DNA from: Microseira wollei NIES-4236
GTDB lineage: Bacteria; Cyanobacteriota; Cyanobacteriia; Cyanobacteriales; Aerosakkonemataceae
Direction: 5' to 3'
Assembly (NCBI RefSeq): GCF_020521235.1
Contig: NZ_BLAY01000012.1
Coordinates: forward strand, 1 to 64,000
Length of the DNA stretch: 64,000 bases
Shown here: piece by piece, positions 1 to 7,770 of the stretch
Numbering within the stretch: position 1 is the first letter of the stretch
Layout: every line of letters begins with the position of its first letter
The notes under the pieces: generated by a model
Told to the model about the DNA's origin: nothing
What the model saw: only the letters and a program-made list of their open reading frames with translations
The model's database searches: none
Translations under genes and position numbers: made by a program

Positions 1-128
1 TAGGGGAGGGCATCCCCAAAGTAACGCTAAGGGAGTTGGAACCGCTACTCTGCTTGGGGAAACCCTGGTGGAGCAAGTTCTGACGATGAGCTTAGAATCC
101 CCGGTCTTTTAAGCCGGGGAGTGTCAAA
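1..128 (+). mobile_element. Right end of an IS200/IS605-type element
   Basis: The hairpin TCCCCGG/CCGGGGA (98-104 and 114-120) is followed by GTGTCAAAA. Single-strand transposons of the IS200/IS605 group end in subterminal hairpins rather than inverted repeats. A second, diverged copy of the same signature (hairpin, then GTGTCAAAG) lies at 637-668, which supports a family-specific end. The rest of the element is outside the window. Confidence 0.5.
2..112 (+). CDS. C-terminal end of a TnpB-like (IS200/IS605) protein, partial
   Basis: An open frame enters from the left window edge and ends at TAA 110-112, inside the loop of a GC-rich hairpin (arms 98-104 and 114-120). The tail reads GTATLLGETLVEQVLTMSLE, low-complexity text of the kind seen at the ends of cyanobacterial TnpB proteins. 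In this family the 3' end of tnpB overlaps the guide-RNA (omega RNA) scaffold, so this DNA may also encode RNA. Only about 36 codons are visible and no catalytic residue is in the window, so the family call rests on the terminal hairpin and tail style. Confidence 0.45.
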   Translation, partial: RGGHPQSNAKGVGTATLLGETLVEQVLTMSLESPVF

Positions 129-365
129 ATGCGGGTGCGTATCCCTGGGTTTAGACTAGCCGGATACAGCGTCAAGTTCAAACGCGATCGAGGTGAAGTC
201 ACCGTCGATTTTAGACGGGCGTCCGGCTCCAAGCGTTTTGTCTCTTTTAGCAGTTGCGAACAGTTTATCCTTTTTGGCAGCCTGCGCCAAACCCTAACCA
301 GAAATACCCAATGGCGCGTCAAAACCGTTCGCTTCACCGAGTTGGGACGAGAGATTCGCCTCTAG
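129..365 (+). CDS. Short hypothetical protein or gene remnant
   Basis: This 78-aa basic frame begins with ATG directly after the transposon end and has no clear ribosome binding site. It contains alternating hydrophobic and charged text (for example VKFKRDRGEVTVDF) that could be beta-strand rich. I do not recognise a family. It may be the 3' part of a gene cut by the upstream insertion, or a chance frame. Confidence is low. Confidence 0.22.
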   Translation: MRVRIPGFRLAGYSVKFKRDRGEVTVDFRRASGSKRFVSFSSCEQFILFGSLRQTLTRNTQWRVKTVRFTELGREIRL

Positions 366-411
366 AATTGCGTACATCGGCTGACCAATTCTGGTTAAAT
401 GTACTATTATC

Positions 412-668
412 ATGGTTAACCAGAAGCACTTGCACCCCCGTCATTCATGCAAGGGATGCAGTGCAAGCACCAGGACGATTTCGTCGGGTATGGTACGTGG
501 GGACTCTGGGAAACCTGAACCTGTTGGTTCTAAACGCCCAAAAAAATGTCAGGAGATATCACTACGCCCTTGTGGCAACAGTGGTGAGCCTGGGAACCTG
601 AGAAATCAGGATATTAAGGCTGTGAAGTCTTAAGAATCCCTGTACTTTTAAGTCAGGGAGTGTCAAAG
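412..668 (+). mobile_element. Decayed right end of a second IS200/IS605-type element
   Basis: An open frame (412-633) rich in Gly, Pro, Lys and Cys runs into a hairpin with arms TCCCTG (637-642) and CAGGGA (654-659), followed by GTGTCAAAG. The architecture matches the element end at 98-128: reading frame, stop just before or inside the hairpin, GTGTCAA. No upstream transposase body is present, so it is a remnant. The GC-rich stretch 480-600 could be a former omega-RNA scaffold, which is inference. Confidence 0.35.
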
Positions 669-700
669 TTCATCCACCTTAACGGGAGCATATCAAACCA

Positions 701-823
701 ATGGACGTTAAGCTGATTTTAGTGGGATTAACCTTTGTGTTTATCCTTTCAAGCCTGTTTTTTGGCACCAAAAACGGGTTTTACGACACAGACAACTATC
801 ACGGTAACGGCTCGGCTCACTAA
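701..823 (+). CDS. 40-aa single-span membrane protein, candidate NdhP
   Basis: ATG at 701 follows GGGAG (684-688). The product is 40 aa: a short N-terminus, one hydrophobic helix (residues about 4-22, ILVGLTFVFILSSLFF) and a polar tail ending NYHGNGSAH. The size, single helix and conserved-looking tail fit the very small thylakoid subunits of cyanobacterial NDH-1 such as NdhP, which has one transmembrane span and about 40 residues. NdhP would help stabilise NDH-1L in respiratory and cyclic electron flow. I recall the family from its general shape and cannot verify the match, so no symbol is given. The frame is short but has a good ribosome site and no low-complexity bias. Its neighbours are transposon remnants upstream and a non-coding stretch downstream. 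Confidence 0.55.
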   Translation: MDVKLILVGLTFVFILSSLFFGTKNGFYDTDNYHGNGSAH

Positions 824-1279
824 AGCAACTGGCAACTCTCCCGCGCTCGGTGTCGCGAGATTATTGCCTCACCGGGTAAGGCTCGCCGATTGCCAGCAAG
901 CCTTACCCAGCATAAATCCAAATTTCCCTCTGCCAGCAATTTTTTTTAAATCGATGTTTCAGGATGCCGGATTTGCGTTTTATAGTGTTTTAATATATAC
1001 CCGTTCGACTAATAAGCAAGCCTAGATCTGGTACTCTAATTTCAATCGGGGCGCATTAACGCCTAGATGAATTATATCCAAACCCCGGGTATCAATATGC
1101 CTACATTGGCTCGATTTAACTCCGATTTTTATTTTTCTAGTGATACGGCACATAAAAGTGCAATAATTTGCCTATCACTCAATTAAAATATGGCAGGAGC
1201 GGGGGTTTACCGCGCTTTTTTGTTACGCGCAAAAATACTATATTTCTGTAAACAGCGATAAGGCGTTTACAGGCAAAGG
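824..1279. other. Intergenic stretch with an inverted repeat before the next gene
   Basis: No convincing gene is seen in these 456 bases. The frames running through 735-1025 lack codon structure and overlap the real 701-823 gene. Near the right end TGTAAAC (1247-1253) and GTTTACA (1265-1271) form a 7-bp inverted repeat that reaches the ribosome binding site of the gene at 1280, so it could be an operator or a translational hairpin. No terminator is evident after 823. Confidence 0.4.
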
Positions 1280-2968
1280 TTGATTGTGATCGAGCTGGAA
1301 TGCTTTCCTTATAGTGTTAATCACGAGGATGAAGGGGTTTGTCTACTCGTGCGGATGGGGCCATACCGCATTCTGTTAGACTGTGGCATGGCAGACATAT
1401 CGCCGCTGGCAGCAGGTTTAGACCAGGAACTGCCAGCGGATTTAGTGCTGTGTAGTCACGCCCACCCGGATCATGCTAGGGGTTTATTGGCGCTGCATCA
1501 GGCTTTTCCCCAATTGCCAATATACGCCAGCGAGGCGACTACCTACCTGTTGCCGCTGAATTGGACGAGTATAGACCCCAACAAAATCCCCAATTTTTGC
1601 CAAGCTTTACCGTTGCGAAGTCCGGTAGAGTTTGCCGATGGACTGTCGTGCGAATTATATCCAGCCGGACACCTGCCGGGAGCGACAGCAATCCGACTCA
1701 CCTACACCACAAACCGCCGCAGTTATACCCTACTTTATACGGGAGACTTTTTCTTGTCGAACTCGCGGCTGGTAGATGGGTTGCCCCTAGAAGCGTTGCG
1801 GGGATTAGAGCCTGAAGTACTGATTATTGAGGGGACTTACGGCACGGCGCGCCATCCGCACCGCCGTCAGCAGGAAAACCAGCTAGCCGAACGCATTAGT
1901 CGCGCTTTAGCCACAGAGCAATCTGTTTTGCTACCAGTACCAGCTTTGGGACTGGGGCAAGAAATACTCATGCTGCTGCGGAGTCATCACCAATTTACAG
2001 GTCGAAATATCGATATTTGGGTAGATGGCAACGTGGCGGCTGGGTGCGATGCGTACTTGAATCTACTGCCCCACCTACCCACATCGGTACAGAATTTTTC
2101 CCGCCATCAACCTTTATTCTGGGATGAAAAAATCCGTCCCCGCGTGCGGCGGCTACCACCCGAACTGCGTCACAGTATCGGTCAATCTCCCTGCATCGTT
2201 ATCACTGATGAAACTGCCGATTTAAGGGAATATCTGGATGCAGACCTCAGTTCTTGGTTAATCCTACTCCCCCAACGACCCAGTCGTTTTGCCAGTACCC
2301 CCGAATCAGCGAGTTGGGTCGAATTAACTCGCGATTGGTTTCCCGATGCTGCCAAACAATTCAAAACCGACATCAAAACCGGGCGTTTGACGGTGGAAAC
2401 CTATTTACTCGCCCAGCATTGCGATGGTCCGGGAACAACCCAGCTAATTCACAATCTGCGTCCCCAGCACGTGGTGTTTATCCACGGTAATTCCACCTAT
2501 TTGGCGGATTTAACCGGGTTAGATGAGTTACAAAATCGCTACCACGTCCACTGTCCTGCTGCTGGCACTTTAGTCGAACTGCCGATTGGCGAAACTTTTC
2601 TGCAACCCGCCGCACCGGAAACCAACTACGAGGGCGAGTTGACCGAGTTAGGCACGGTGGTGACGATTACCCTACCCGATGCGATCGCCGCCGATCCTCG
2701 CTGGCAAGCTTTTGCCGATACTGGTTTAGTAGAAGCCCGCTGGCAGGGTGAAGAATTGGTATTGCGCGGGCTATCCCAACGGGAACTCCTCGCTGACCGC
2801 AGCGATCGCTCCCTACCCACTGACCTCGCCTGCTGCGGTAATTGCCGCCATCAGCGCGGTCAACGCTGTTGGAATCAAGCGTCGCCACTATTTGGCTTCA
2901 AGGTGACCCCCGATGGTTACTGTCCCGTATTTGAGCCAGCTGCAGGGATTGATGAAGCCAAAAAATAG
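1280..2968 (+). CDS. MBL-fold hydrolase with beta-CASP-like region and C-terminal Cys cluster
   Basis: This 562-aa protein has a metallo-beta-lactamase domain. The metal-binding motif is SHAHPDH (H60, H62, D64, H65), followed by a candidate second-shell His in GHLPGATA (H131) and Asp in YTGDFF (D156). The order matches the RNase J/CPSF-like branch of the superfamily, whose members are RNA nucleases, and the later segments VIITD-like and VVFIHGN are where a beta-CASP cap and a late His would lie. The last about 45 residues carry five Cys (CCGNC, RCW, GYCPVF), a probable zinc or Fe-S site not typical of RNase J. The start is uncertain: TTG 1280 abuts AGGCAAAGG, while GTG 1286 sits six bases after it and looks better spaced. 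RNA processing is inferred from the fold. Confidence 0.7.
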   Translation: MIVIELECFPYSVNHEDEGVCLLVRMGPYRILLDCGMADISPLAAGLDQELPADLVLCSHAHPDHARGLLALHQAFPQLPIYASEATTYLLPLNWTSIDPNKIPNFCQALPLRSPVEFADGLSCELYPAGHLPGATAIRLTYTTNRRSYTLLYTGDFFLSNSRLVDGLPLEALRGLEPEVLIIEGTYGTARHPHRRQQENQLAERISRALATEQSVLLPVPALGLGQEILMLLRSHHQFTGRNIDIWVDGNVAAGCDAYLNLLPHLPTSVQNFSRHQPLFWDEKIRPRVRRLPPELRHSIGQSPCIVITDETADLREYLDADLSSWLILLPQRPSRFASTPESASWVELTRDWFPDAAKQFKTDIKTGRLTVETYLLAQHCDGPGTTQLIHNLRPQHVVFIHGNSTYLADLTGLDELQNRYHVHCPAAGTLVELPIGETFLQPAAPETNYEGELTELGTVVTITLPDAIAADPRWQAFADTGLVEARWQGEELVLRGLSQRELLADRSDRSLPTDLACCGNCRHQRGQRCWNQASPLFGFKVTPDGYCPVFEPAAGIDEAKK

Positions 2969-3010
2969 TATGGCATTGGGCAAGGCCGATTTCAGATACA
3001 GAACTCGAGC

Positions 3011-3126
3011 AAACACCAAAGTTTCTCTGAAAAATCGTCGCTTTGGAACTAGAGATATGCACACCCCTAGCACTCGCGGAAGCAGCTTGAAACTTTGGTG
3101 ATAGGAACGCCCTTGCGTAAGTCCTG
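3011..3126. repeat. MITE-like repeat copy 1 (partly degraded)
   Basis: The right end is TTGCGTAAGTCCTG, the terminal repeat of the dispersed family described in the findings. Inside, CACCAAAGTTT and AAACTTTGGTG form an inverted pair, and the core AAAATCGTCGCTTTGGAACTAGAGAT recurs in shortened form in the copies at 28436 and 62105. The left terminal repeat is not recognisable. Confidence 0.6.
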
Positions 3127-3200
3127 AGATACAACAATTGCAGATTTCAGATTTTATGCCAATCTGAAATCTTCAATCTGCTATTGTTTTATTCGATGCC

Positions 3201-3512
3201 TTACCCTTCTGAAGAGTCTGAGTAGCGGTTGCGGATTTGTTCTGCTTCCGGACAATCGTCCGAAACCAGGGGTTCGACATTCCCTCTCGGGACTGAAGCC
3301 AACTTCTGACTCACAGCACCTATGCTTTCTAGGCGCACCATCTCTTCCCAAGAAGAAATTTCGTCTTCTTCATCGGTTTCATAGCGCAGCGTCACTAAAT
3401 CTCCTTCTATGTCAATGATGCGAGCGCGTTCTATCCAGCGTTGCTGGTCCCGCAAGAAAACACAGACTTCACGACCATCGCAACAGAGTTGATATATCTT
3501 GCGGTGTAGCAT
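3201..3512 (-). CDS. Conserved cyanobacterial small protein (DUF6679-like)
   Basis: This 103-aa acidic protein starts MLHRKIYQLCCDGREVCVFL and has a beta-rich N-terminal half with DIEGDLVTLRYETDEEDE in the middle and a polar tail. I recognise the type as a short hypothetical protein widespread in cyanobacteria (DUF6679 in my memory), with no known function. The ATG at 3512 is preceded on its strand by AGAAGGAACAC, a good ribosome site. It stands alone, between a MITE copy and a long non-coding stretch. No membrane segment or signal peptide is present. Confidence 0.7.
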   Translation of the reverse strand: MLHRKIYQLCCDGREVCVFLRDQQRWIERARIIDIEGDLVTLRYETDEEDEISSWEEMVRLESIGAVSQKLASVPRGNVEPLVSDDCPEAEQIRNRYSDSSEG

Positions 3513-4482
3513 GTGTTCCTTCTCCTAACCAGGGAACTCTTTAAATGATGAATCAAATTTTTCACCAGAATTGCAGGTGAGTGTAGCAATTTTTCTGCCT
3601 TAAAAATAGATACTTTTTTGCCTCTTACCCATGATATAGGCAAATCTGTAGCTGTAACCGTCTCTTTGTAAATCATCCCCTTTTGCATACAGCACTCTTT
3701 TGCCGTGGCTGATGATTTATTGATACAAGGTTTCGCGCGAATTGAGCCGCAGATAGTTGGTGCAAAATTTCTTTGGAGCTTAAAAGCAGCCTGAGCATTT
3801 GTCATTTAGGGTTCGGTGCATTCAGGAAGACGAGCATTACCTGAGGGCGATCGCGTTGCTCTACTTATTATTCTATAAACAATTGTCTTTGTCTCACAGG
3901 TCGGTAAGCAACTTTATAGGATTCCACTCGAAAATCGAATGCTTAATTCATAAATTTCACTTAACATATCAGGTTATCACCAACGTGTCAGAAGCGATCG
4001 CCTCCCCATCGTTCATTTCAGGTATGTTCCACCAAACTAGCTTTTGAGAGCGCTTCCCACAGGTGATTGGAGGCTCGCTCTCTTTAAAAGCAGCATTACT
4101 TCTGCTAAAGCTTCATGCCGACTCGCGTCGGAATCGATTATTTGGAACCTACCTGCCGGTATCCTAGCACAAACTTTACCCGTTCATCGCTTTTTCCTGA
4201 CATTGTTGTCTCTCAAGCGGCTGCAAAACCGTTACGCTTGATTATTCTCACATCAGGATTTGGTCACCCGACTTACGCCAGGGCGTTCCTATCACCAAAG
4301 TTTCTTGCTGCCATCTCTATTTTCCCAACGACGATTTTTCATAGCAACCCGGTTTCTTTACCTCAGTCCTGGGTCAAAAAAACGGATATCTGACGGCGCA
4401 TCAATACCCCCCCTTCCTGGGAGTGGCGATTGTTTGGCGACCCACAAGGCGCTTCCCTGCCGGGAAAGCGCCTTCACGAGTA
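3513..4482. other. Gene-poor region with one MITE copy
   Basis: No frame in these 970 bases shows convincing protein-like composition. The longer frames at 3431-3805, 3799-4047 and 4044-4595 overlap real genes or the repeat and have no ribosome sites. A MITE-like copy occupies 4270-4376. Two GCGATCGC-like HIP1 sites (3847, 3996) are present. The reverse-strand promoter of the 3201-3512 gene must lie near 3520-3600. Confidence 0.5.
4270..4376. repeat. MITE-like repeat copy 2
   Basis: GACTTACGCCAGGGCGTTCCTATCACCAAAGTTT at 4270 onward is nearly the reverse complement of the right end of copy 1 (3080-3126), so the two copies are inverted relative to each other. The far end (TCAGTCCTGG) matches the terminal consensus AAGTCCTG with changes. 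The interior carries the family core (ACGATTTTTCATAG) and AACCCGGTTTCTT. Confidence 0.55.
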
Positions 4483-4758
4483 TCAAATCAATAGGCAGTA
4501 ACTTGATGAAACAGATACCTGACGCTGTTGACAAGACTCTGCTAATCTTTGGATCGCGTCAGAGCGCGCCTCTCGGTGAATCTGACCTGAGTTAAGCGCA
4601 TTGTAAAGCGTAACGAGAGCTTCTAAGTCAGCTGACTGGTAGCCTTTCGTCGCTAGAACTTGACCGATAAGACCTTCTGAAGCGACACTGAGGCACCCCG
4701 TTTGAAAAGCAGACTCTACCAGTGAGCGAATCATCACGATAGGGCTTCCTTGATGCAC
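4483..4758 (-). CDS. Small conserved hypothetical protein
   Basis: This 91-aa, mostly helical protein has the segments SLVESAFQTGCLSVASEGLI and ADLEALVTLYNALNSGQI. Short cyanobacterial proteins with this arrangement (a hydrophobic helix, then LEAL..LxxAL, then basic and acidic helices) occur as single genes, but I know no function. There is no signal peptide or membrane helix. The start could be ATG 4758 or the internal ATG about nine codons later (MIRSLVES). It is followed by the long non-coding stretch 3513-4482. Confidence 0.55.
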   Translation of the reverse strand: MHQGSPIVMIRSLVESAFQTGCLSVASEGLIGQVLATKGYQSADLEALVTLYNALNSGQIHREARSDAIQRLAESCQQRQVSVSSSYCLLI

Positions 4759-4923
4759 GAATAAATAGTTATCCTTAGCCTAAAACATCTGTCTAGCGCA
4801 GTAAATAATAGATAGGTTCCGTAAATTGGGATATAATAGAGGGTTAGCCCTCATTGCATCGACTCTAATTTCAAATTTGATCCTCAAACCCTGAAATTTA
4901 GTATTTTTACGGGTTGTGGTTAA

Positions 4924-4996
<73 letters not shown>

Positions 4997-5154
4997 GCTT
5001 TTTTCAGTCCTTTATTAATTTAACAAACCTTTGGCGGTTTTGGCAAGCCCCTATCGAGATCAGCGCTAAAAATATTTTAACCAGGCTTCCAACTCCCGTT
5101 ACACTTGACGGCCAACCCTCTCCCAGACGGTTTTGTAAAGATTTGCCTCGACTA

Positions 5155-5178
5155 ATATGTGAATAGTTGTTCATACGT
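5155..5178. promoter_or_regulatory. SmtB-type operator upstream of metallothionein
   Basis: The imperfect inverted repeat, read on the minus strand as TATGAACAACTATTCACAT, closely matches the classic cyanobacterial smt operator TATGAACAGTTATTCAGAT. It ends 33 bases before the smtA start, overlapping the likely promoter. The SmtB family regulator itself is encoded at 6359. Zinc would release the repressor, which is established for this family and inferred here. Confidence 0.75.
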
Positions 5179-5210
5179 TATAGTAGAGAAGCATAGATTA
5201 GGAGATGGCC

Positions 5211-5375
5211 ATGACCACCGTAACTTCAATGAAATGTGCTTGTGAGTCCTGCGTCTGCGTTGTTTCTCTCAGCGACGCGATTGAAAAAAACGGCAAGTAC
5301 TATTGCAGCGATGCCTGTGCCGACGGTCACCCAAATGGCAAAGGCTGCGAACATCACGGTTGCAGCTGCGGCTAA
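5211..5375 (+). CDS. smtA: Bacterial metallothionein
   Basis: This 54-aa protein with nine Cys and three His reads MKCACESCVCVVSL, then YYCSDACADGH, then GCEHHGCSCG. The CxCxxCxC block, CxxxCxxGH and final CxC are the SmtA/BmtA pattern that wraps a four-zinc cluster around a small zinc-finger-like fold. It binds Zn(II) and Cd(II) in the cytosol and buffers excess metal. AGGAG (5200-5204) precedes ATG 5211 at normal spacing. An SmtB-type operator lies upstream, and znuB converges on it across a shared hairpin terminator. The gene is easily missed because it is so short. Confidence 0.95.
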   Translation: MTTVTSMKCACESCVCVVSLSDAIEKNGKYYCSDACADGHPNGKGCEHHGCSCG

Positions 5376-5384
5376 AGTACTCAA

Positions 5385-5418
5385 AATCCCACCCGCAAAG
5401 GTGTTTTCGGGTGGGGTT
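5385..5418. terminator. Bidirectional hairpin between smtA and znuB
   Basis: The arms AATCCCACCCG (5385-5395) and CGGGTGGGGTT (5408-5418) form an 11-bp stem with one G-T pair, 10 bases after the smtA stop and just before the convergent znuB stop. A-rich flanks occur on the left side, so on the minus strand the stem is followed by T residues. Confidence 0.65.
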
Positions 5419-5423
5419 AAGTT

Positions 5424-6302
5424 TCAAGTGGCTGGAATTTTTAGCTTGGTGACGCCGATAACGGCTAGAAATATCAAAAACTGGACTAACACGATGCTGG
5501 GACCAGAAGGCCAGTTTAGCAGGGGTAGTCCAGACAAAAGAATGCCGACAATGCTACTGGTAGCGCCAATTATTACGGATAGTGCCAGAAAGCGGCTAAA
5601 TTGGTGACTCAACAATTTGGCGGCGGAAGCTGGGATAACCAAGAAAGCATTTACTAATAAAATTCCTATCGCTTTAGTTGCTAAGGCAACGGTTAAAGAC
5701 AGCAGTACGACAAACCAGTAGCGGTGAAGCTGAACTGGGATGCCTTGAACTTTCGCCACTGCTGGATTAAGTGTGAGTAGGATTTGCTGCTGTAGGGTGG
5801 AGAACAGATAAATGCTACCACCCAGGATTAAAACGCAGGTGAGTATTAAGTCTGTTACGTCGATGGCGAGAATATCCCCAAACAGCACATTCATCAAACC
5901 GCCTCGATAACCTCTCACCAAGCTGCTGAGGATAATTCCAATTGCTAAAGTTCCCGATAAAACAACGTTGAGGATGTTATCGCTGGCTAAGTTGGTTTGG
6001 TCGATGAGATAAAGTACAACTAAACCAAACGCGAGAGTAAAGGGTAGCAGCATCCAGGTGGGGTTTAACTGTAGCAAAACCCCTAAAACAATTCCCACTA
6101 AAGCCGAGTGACCTACGGCGTGGCTAAAAAAGGATAATTGCCTGAGAGTGACAAAGCTGCCGAGTAAGCCTCCCCACACTCCCATTAATATACCACCCGC
6201 GATCGCCCGCTGCATAAACGGAAACTGTAGCAGCGTTATCAAGTCATTTTCCGCTGCGATCGCAAACAAGCTAAAATTATTCAGTAAGTCAAGTAAAATC
6301 AT
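5424..6302 (-). CDS. znuB: Zinc ABC transporter permease
   Basis: This 292-aa hydrophobic protein of the ABC-3 (ZnuB/MntB) permease family has about eight membrane helices, with the family text FFSHAVGHSALVGIVLG near residues 60-76 and LVNAFLVIPASAAKLLS near 217-233. It forms the membrane channel through which zinc released by ZnuA is driven by ZnuC. The frame can be extended ten codons to 6332, but ATG 6302 starts the normal N-terminus (MILLDLL) and leaves a 56-bp divergent promoter region with smtB. It is separated from znuC by smtB on the other strand, an unusual split of znuC and znuB. It converges on smtA. Confidence 0.9.
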   Translation of the reverse strand: MILLDLLNNFSLFAIAAENDLITLLQFPFMQRAIAGGILMGVWGGLLGSFVTLRQLSFFSHAVGHSALVGIVLGVLLQLNPTWMLLPFTLAFGLVVLYLIDQTNLASDNILNVVLSGTLAIGIILSSLVRGYRGGLMNVLFGDILAIDVTDLILTCVLILGGSIYLFSTLQQQILLTLNPAVAKVQGIPVQLHRYWFVVLLSLTVALATKAIGILLVNAFLVIPASAAKLLSHQFSRFLALSVIIGATSSIVGILLSGLPLLNWPSGPSIVLVQFLIFLAVIGVTKLKIPAT

Positions 6303-6358
6303 TTTTACACCACTTATACAAATCCATCTCAAGAATTATTGTCACTTGTAAGTTTAAT
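6303..6358. promoter_or_regulatory. Divergent znuB/smtB promoter region
   Basis: Only 56 bases separate the divergent starts. On the minus strand TGACAATAATTC resembles half of the smt operator (TGAACA-TTATTC) but is degraded, and CAAG...CTTG flank it. This is the natural place for autoregulation of smtB and control of znuB. No strong -10/-35 pair is obvious. Confidence 0.35.
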
Positions 6359-6769
6359 ATGTCAGCAAACCCGGCTGTTGAAGCAAATATAACCAATTCC
6401 GTTGAAGAATCAGAACAGCTGACCTGCAATCCGCCACACCCAGTTGAGCTTTCACAAGTTCATCACCTCAAAGGTCAACTGTTAAGCACCGAAAAAGCTC
6501 AACGCATGGCAGAATTTTTTAGCCTTTTGGGAGATGCCAATCGTCTGCGGATTCTTTCAATTTTGGCAGTCAAAGAACGCTGCGTCGGCGATTTAGCAGC
6601 AGCACTGGAAATGAGCGAATCGGCAGTTTCCCATCAAATGCGCGTCTTGCGTGCCATGCGACTGGTAAGCTACCGCAAACAAGGACGCCATGTTTTCTAT
6701 CGTCTTCAAGATCGCCACGTCCTCGACCTTTACCATGCCGTTGCCGAACATTTAGATGAAACAGGTTAA
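6359..6769 (+). CDS. smtB: ArsR/SmtB-family zinc-sensing repressor
   Basis: This 136-aa winged-helix protein has the SmtB family core: FFSLLGDANRLRILSIL, then ERCVGDLAAALEMSESAVSHQ as the recognition region, then the wing SYRKQGRHVFYRL. The C-terminal helix carries D118, H120, H131 and E134, whose spacing (2, 11, 3) equals the zinc site D104/H106/H117/E120 of SmtB. The N-terminal arm has a Cys and several His (TCNPPHPVEL...VHHLKG), as in ZiaR/SmtB alpha-3N sites. It should repress under low zinc and let go when zinc binds. The likely target is the operator at 5155. ZiaR, which controls an efflux pump, is a close relative, but no pump gene is in the window. Confidence 0.9.
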   Translation: MSANPAVEANITNSVEESEQLTCNPPHPVELSQVHHLKGQLLSTEKAQRMAEFFSLLGDANRLRILSILAVKERCVGDLAAALEMSESAVSHQMRVLRAMRLVSYRKQGRHVFYRLQDRHVLDLYHAVAEHLDETG

Positions 6770-6799
6770 TTGCAGATTTAAACTTTCAATCTCAAATCT

Positions 6800-6870
6800 G
6801 CGGCTAATGGCTAATGGCTAATCGAATGATATGAGTAAGCTCACAATTAGCAATTAGCTATTAGCAACCC
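6800..6870. repeat. STRR heptamer repeats between smtB and znuC
   Basis: TAATGGC units (GGCTAATGGCTAATGGCTAAT) face an inverted set (CAATTAGCAATTAGC), so the RNA could fold into a long imperfect stem between the convergent smtB and znuC genes. Confidence 0.6.
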
Positions 6871-6901
6871 CCATGTCTATAACTAGCAACTTGAGATAAA
6901 A

Positions 6902-7723
6902 TCAATGGTGGTGTTGATAGCGACTGAAAGCAGGGCCATAGGTTGCTAATAGATTTTGGGGCGAAAGGATAGTCTGGGGTTCTCCCGAACATAACAGAGT
7001 TTGGTTGAGACAAAGGACGCGATCGCAATGTCTATCTACCATATCGATATCGTGAGAAACCTGCAATACCGTCCAACCTTGTTCGCTTTTGAGTGTGTGC
7101 AGCAAACTGTAAAAATCTGCTTCTCCGGAAACATCCAATCCGGCAAATGCTTCGTCTAATACTAACAATCTGCGGGGACTTACTAAACAGTACGCTAATA
7201 ACACCCGCTTGAGTTCTCCTCCACTTAAAGTTCCAATCGCTTGAGTACGTAGGTGATACGCACCTACTCGTTTTAGAGAAGATGCGATCGCTTCGTCTTT
7301 TTCCCTATCTTTGTGCCAAAACCAGTATCCTCTATCTGGTCTTGAGTTCTGCTTCCCTTCACCCCGTCCCCGCGTCCCCGCTTCGCCGCGTCTCCCCTCC
7401 CTCCATCCCAAAGCTACCAATTCACCCACAGAAATCGGAAAGCTGCGGTCGAAAATAAAATTTTGGGGAATATATCCAATTAAACGCCGCATTCTCCCCA
7501 AATTTTGGATCGGGTAACCGAAGATTTCAATCTTTCCTCCACTGCGCGGAATTAAATCTAAAATTGCTTGTACCAACGTACTTTTACCCGATCCATTTGG
7601 GCCTATTATTGCCGTATCCGTTCCCGGCAATAGTTCAAATGAAACATCCCTAACTGCTGGATAATTGCCCCGGTATACCGTTAACCCTTCTACTTTTACA
7701 ACCAAGGCTGCATTATAATTCAT
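6902..7723 (-). CDS. znuC: Zinc ABC transporter ATP-binding protein
   Basis: This 273-aa ABC ATPase has Walker A GPNGSGKST (about residues 40-48), the Q-loop region GYIPQNF, signature LSGGELKR, Walker B RLLVLDEAF and switch His in VSHDID. It powers uptake through ZnuB. Between the Q-loop and signature, about 20-25 extra residues (REGRRGEAGTRGRGEGK and onward) are encoded by a GC-rich dispersed repeat at 7345-7405, in frame and without a stop. That segment of an ABC domain is surface-exposed in relatives, so the protein may still work. The start ATG 7723 follows AGAGAGAATG-type sequence and lies 47 bases after the znuA stop, so the two genes are probably cotranscribed. The protein ends YQHHH, possibly a minor metal-binding tail. 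Confidence 0.9.
   Translation of the reverse strand: MNYNAALVVKVEGLTVYRGNYPAVRDVSFELLPGTDTAIIGPNGSGKSTLVQAILDLIPRSGGKIEIFGYPIQNLGRMRRLIGYIPQNFIFDRSFPISVGELVALGWREGRRGEAGTRGRGEGKQNSRPDRGYWFWHKDREKDEAIASSLKRVGAYHLRTQAIGTLSGGELKRVLLAYCLVSPRRLLVLDEAFAGLDVSGEADFYSLLHTLKSEQGWTVLQVSHDIDMVDRHCDRVLCLNQTLLCSGEPQTILSPQNLLATYGPAFSRYQHHH
7345..7405. repeat. GC-rich dispersed repeat read in frame in znuC
   Basis: The plus strand shows tandem CCGCGTCCCCG-type units (CCCGTCCCCGCGTCCCCGCTT). Sequence of the same style (GGGGACGCGGGGACAAGGGGA) recurs in the zwf-opcA spacer at 19560-19582. Here it forms part of the znuC coding frame. Confidence 0.65.
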
Positions 7724-7770
7724 TCTCTCCCATTTAACTCTCTTTCTTCACGACTCAAAACAATTTCAAT

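Noticed and set aside
735-1025. Open frame of 96 codons on the plus strand
   Set aside because: It overlaps the better-supported 40-aa gene in another frame, has no ribosome site and has random-looking composition.
3431-3805. 124-codon minus-strand frame upstream of the DUF6679-like gene
   Set aside because: It partly overlaps that gene in another frame and has no coding character.
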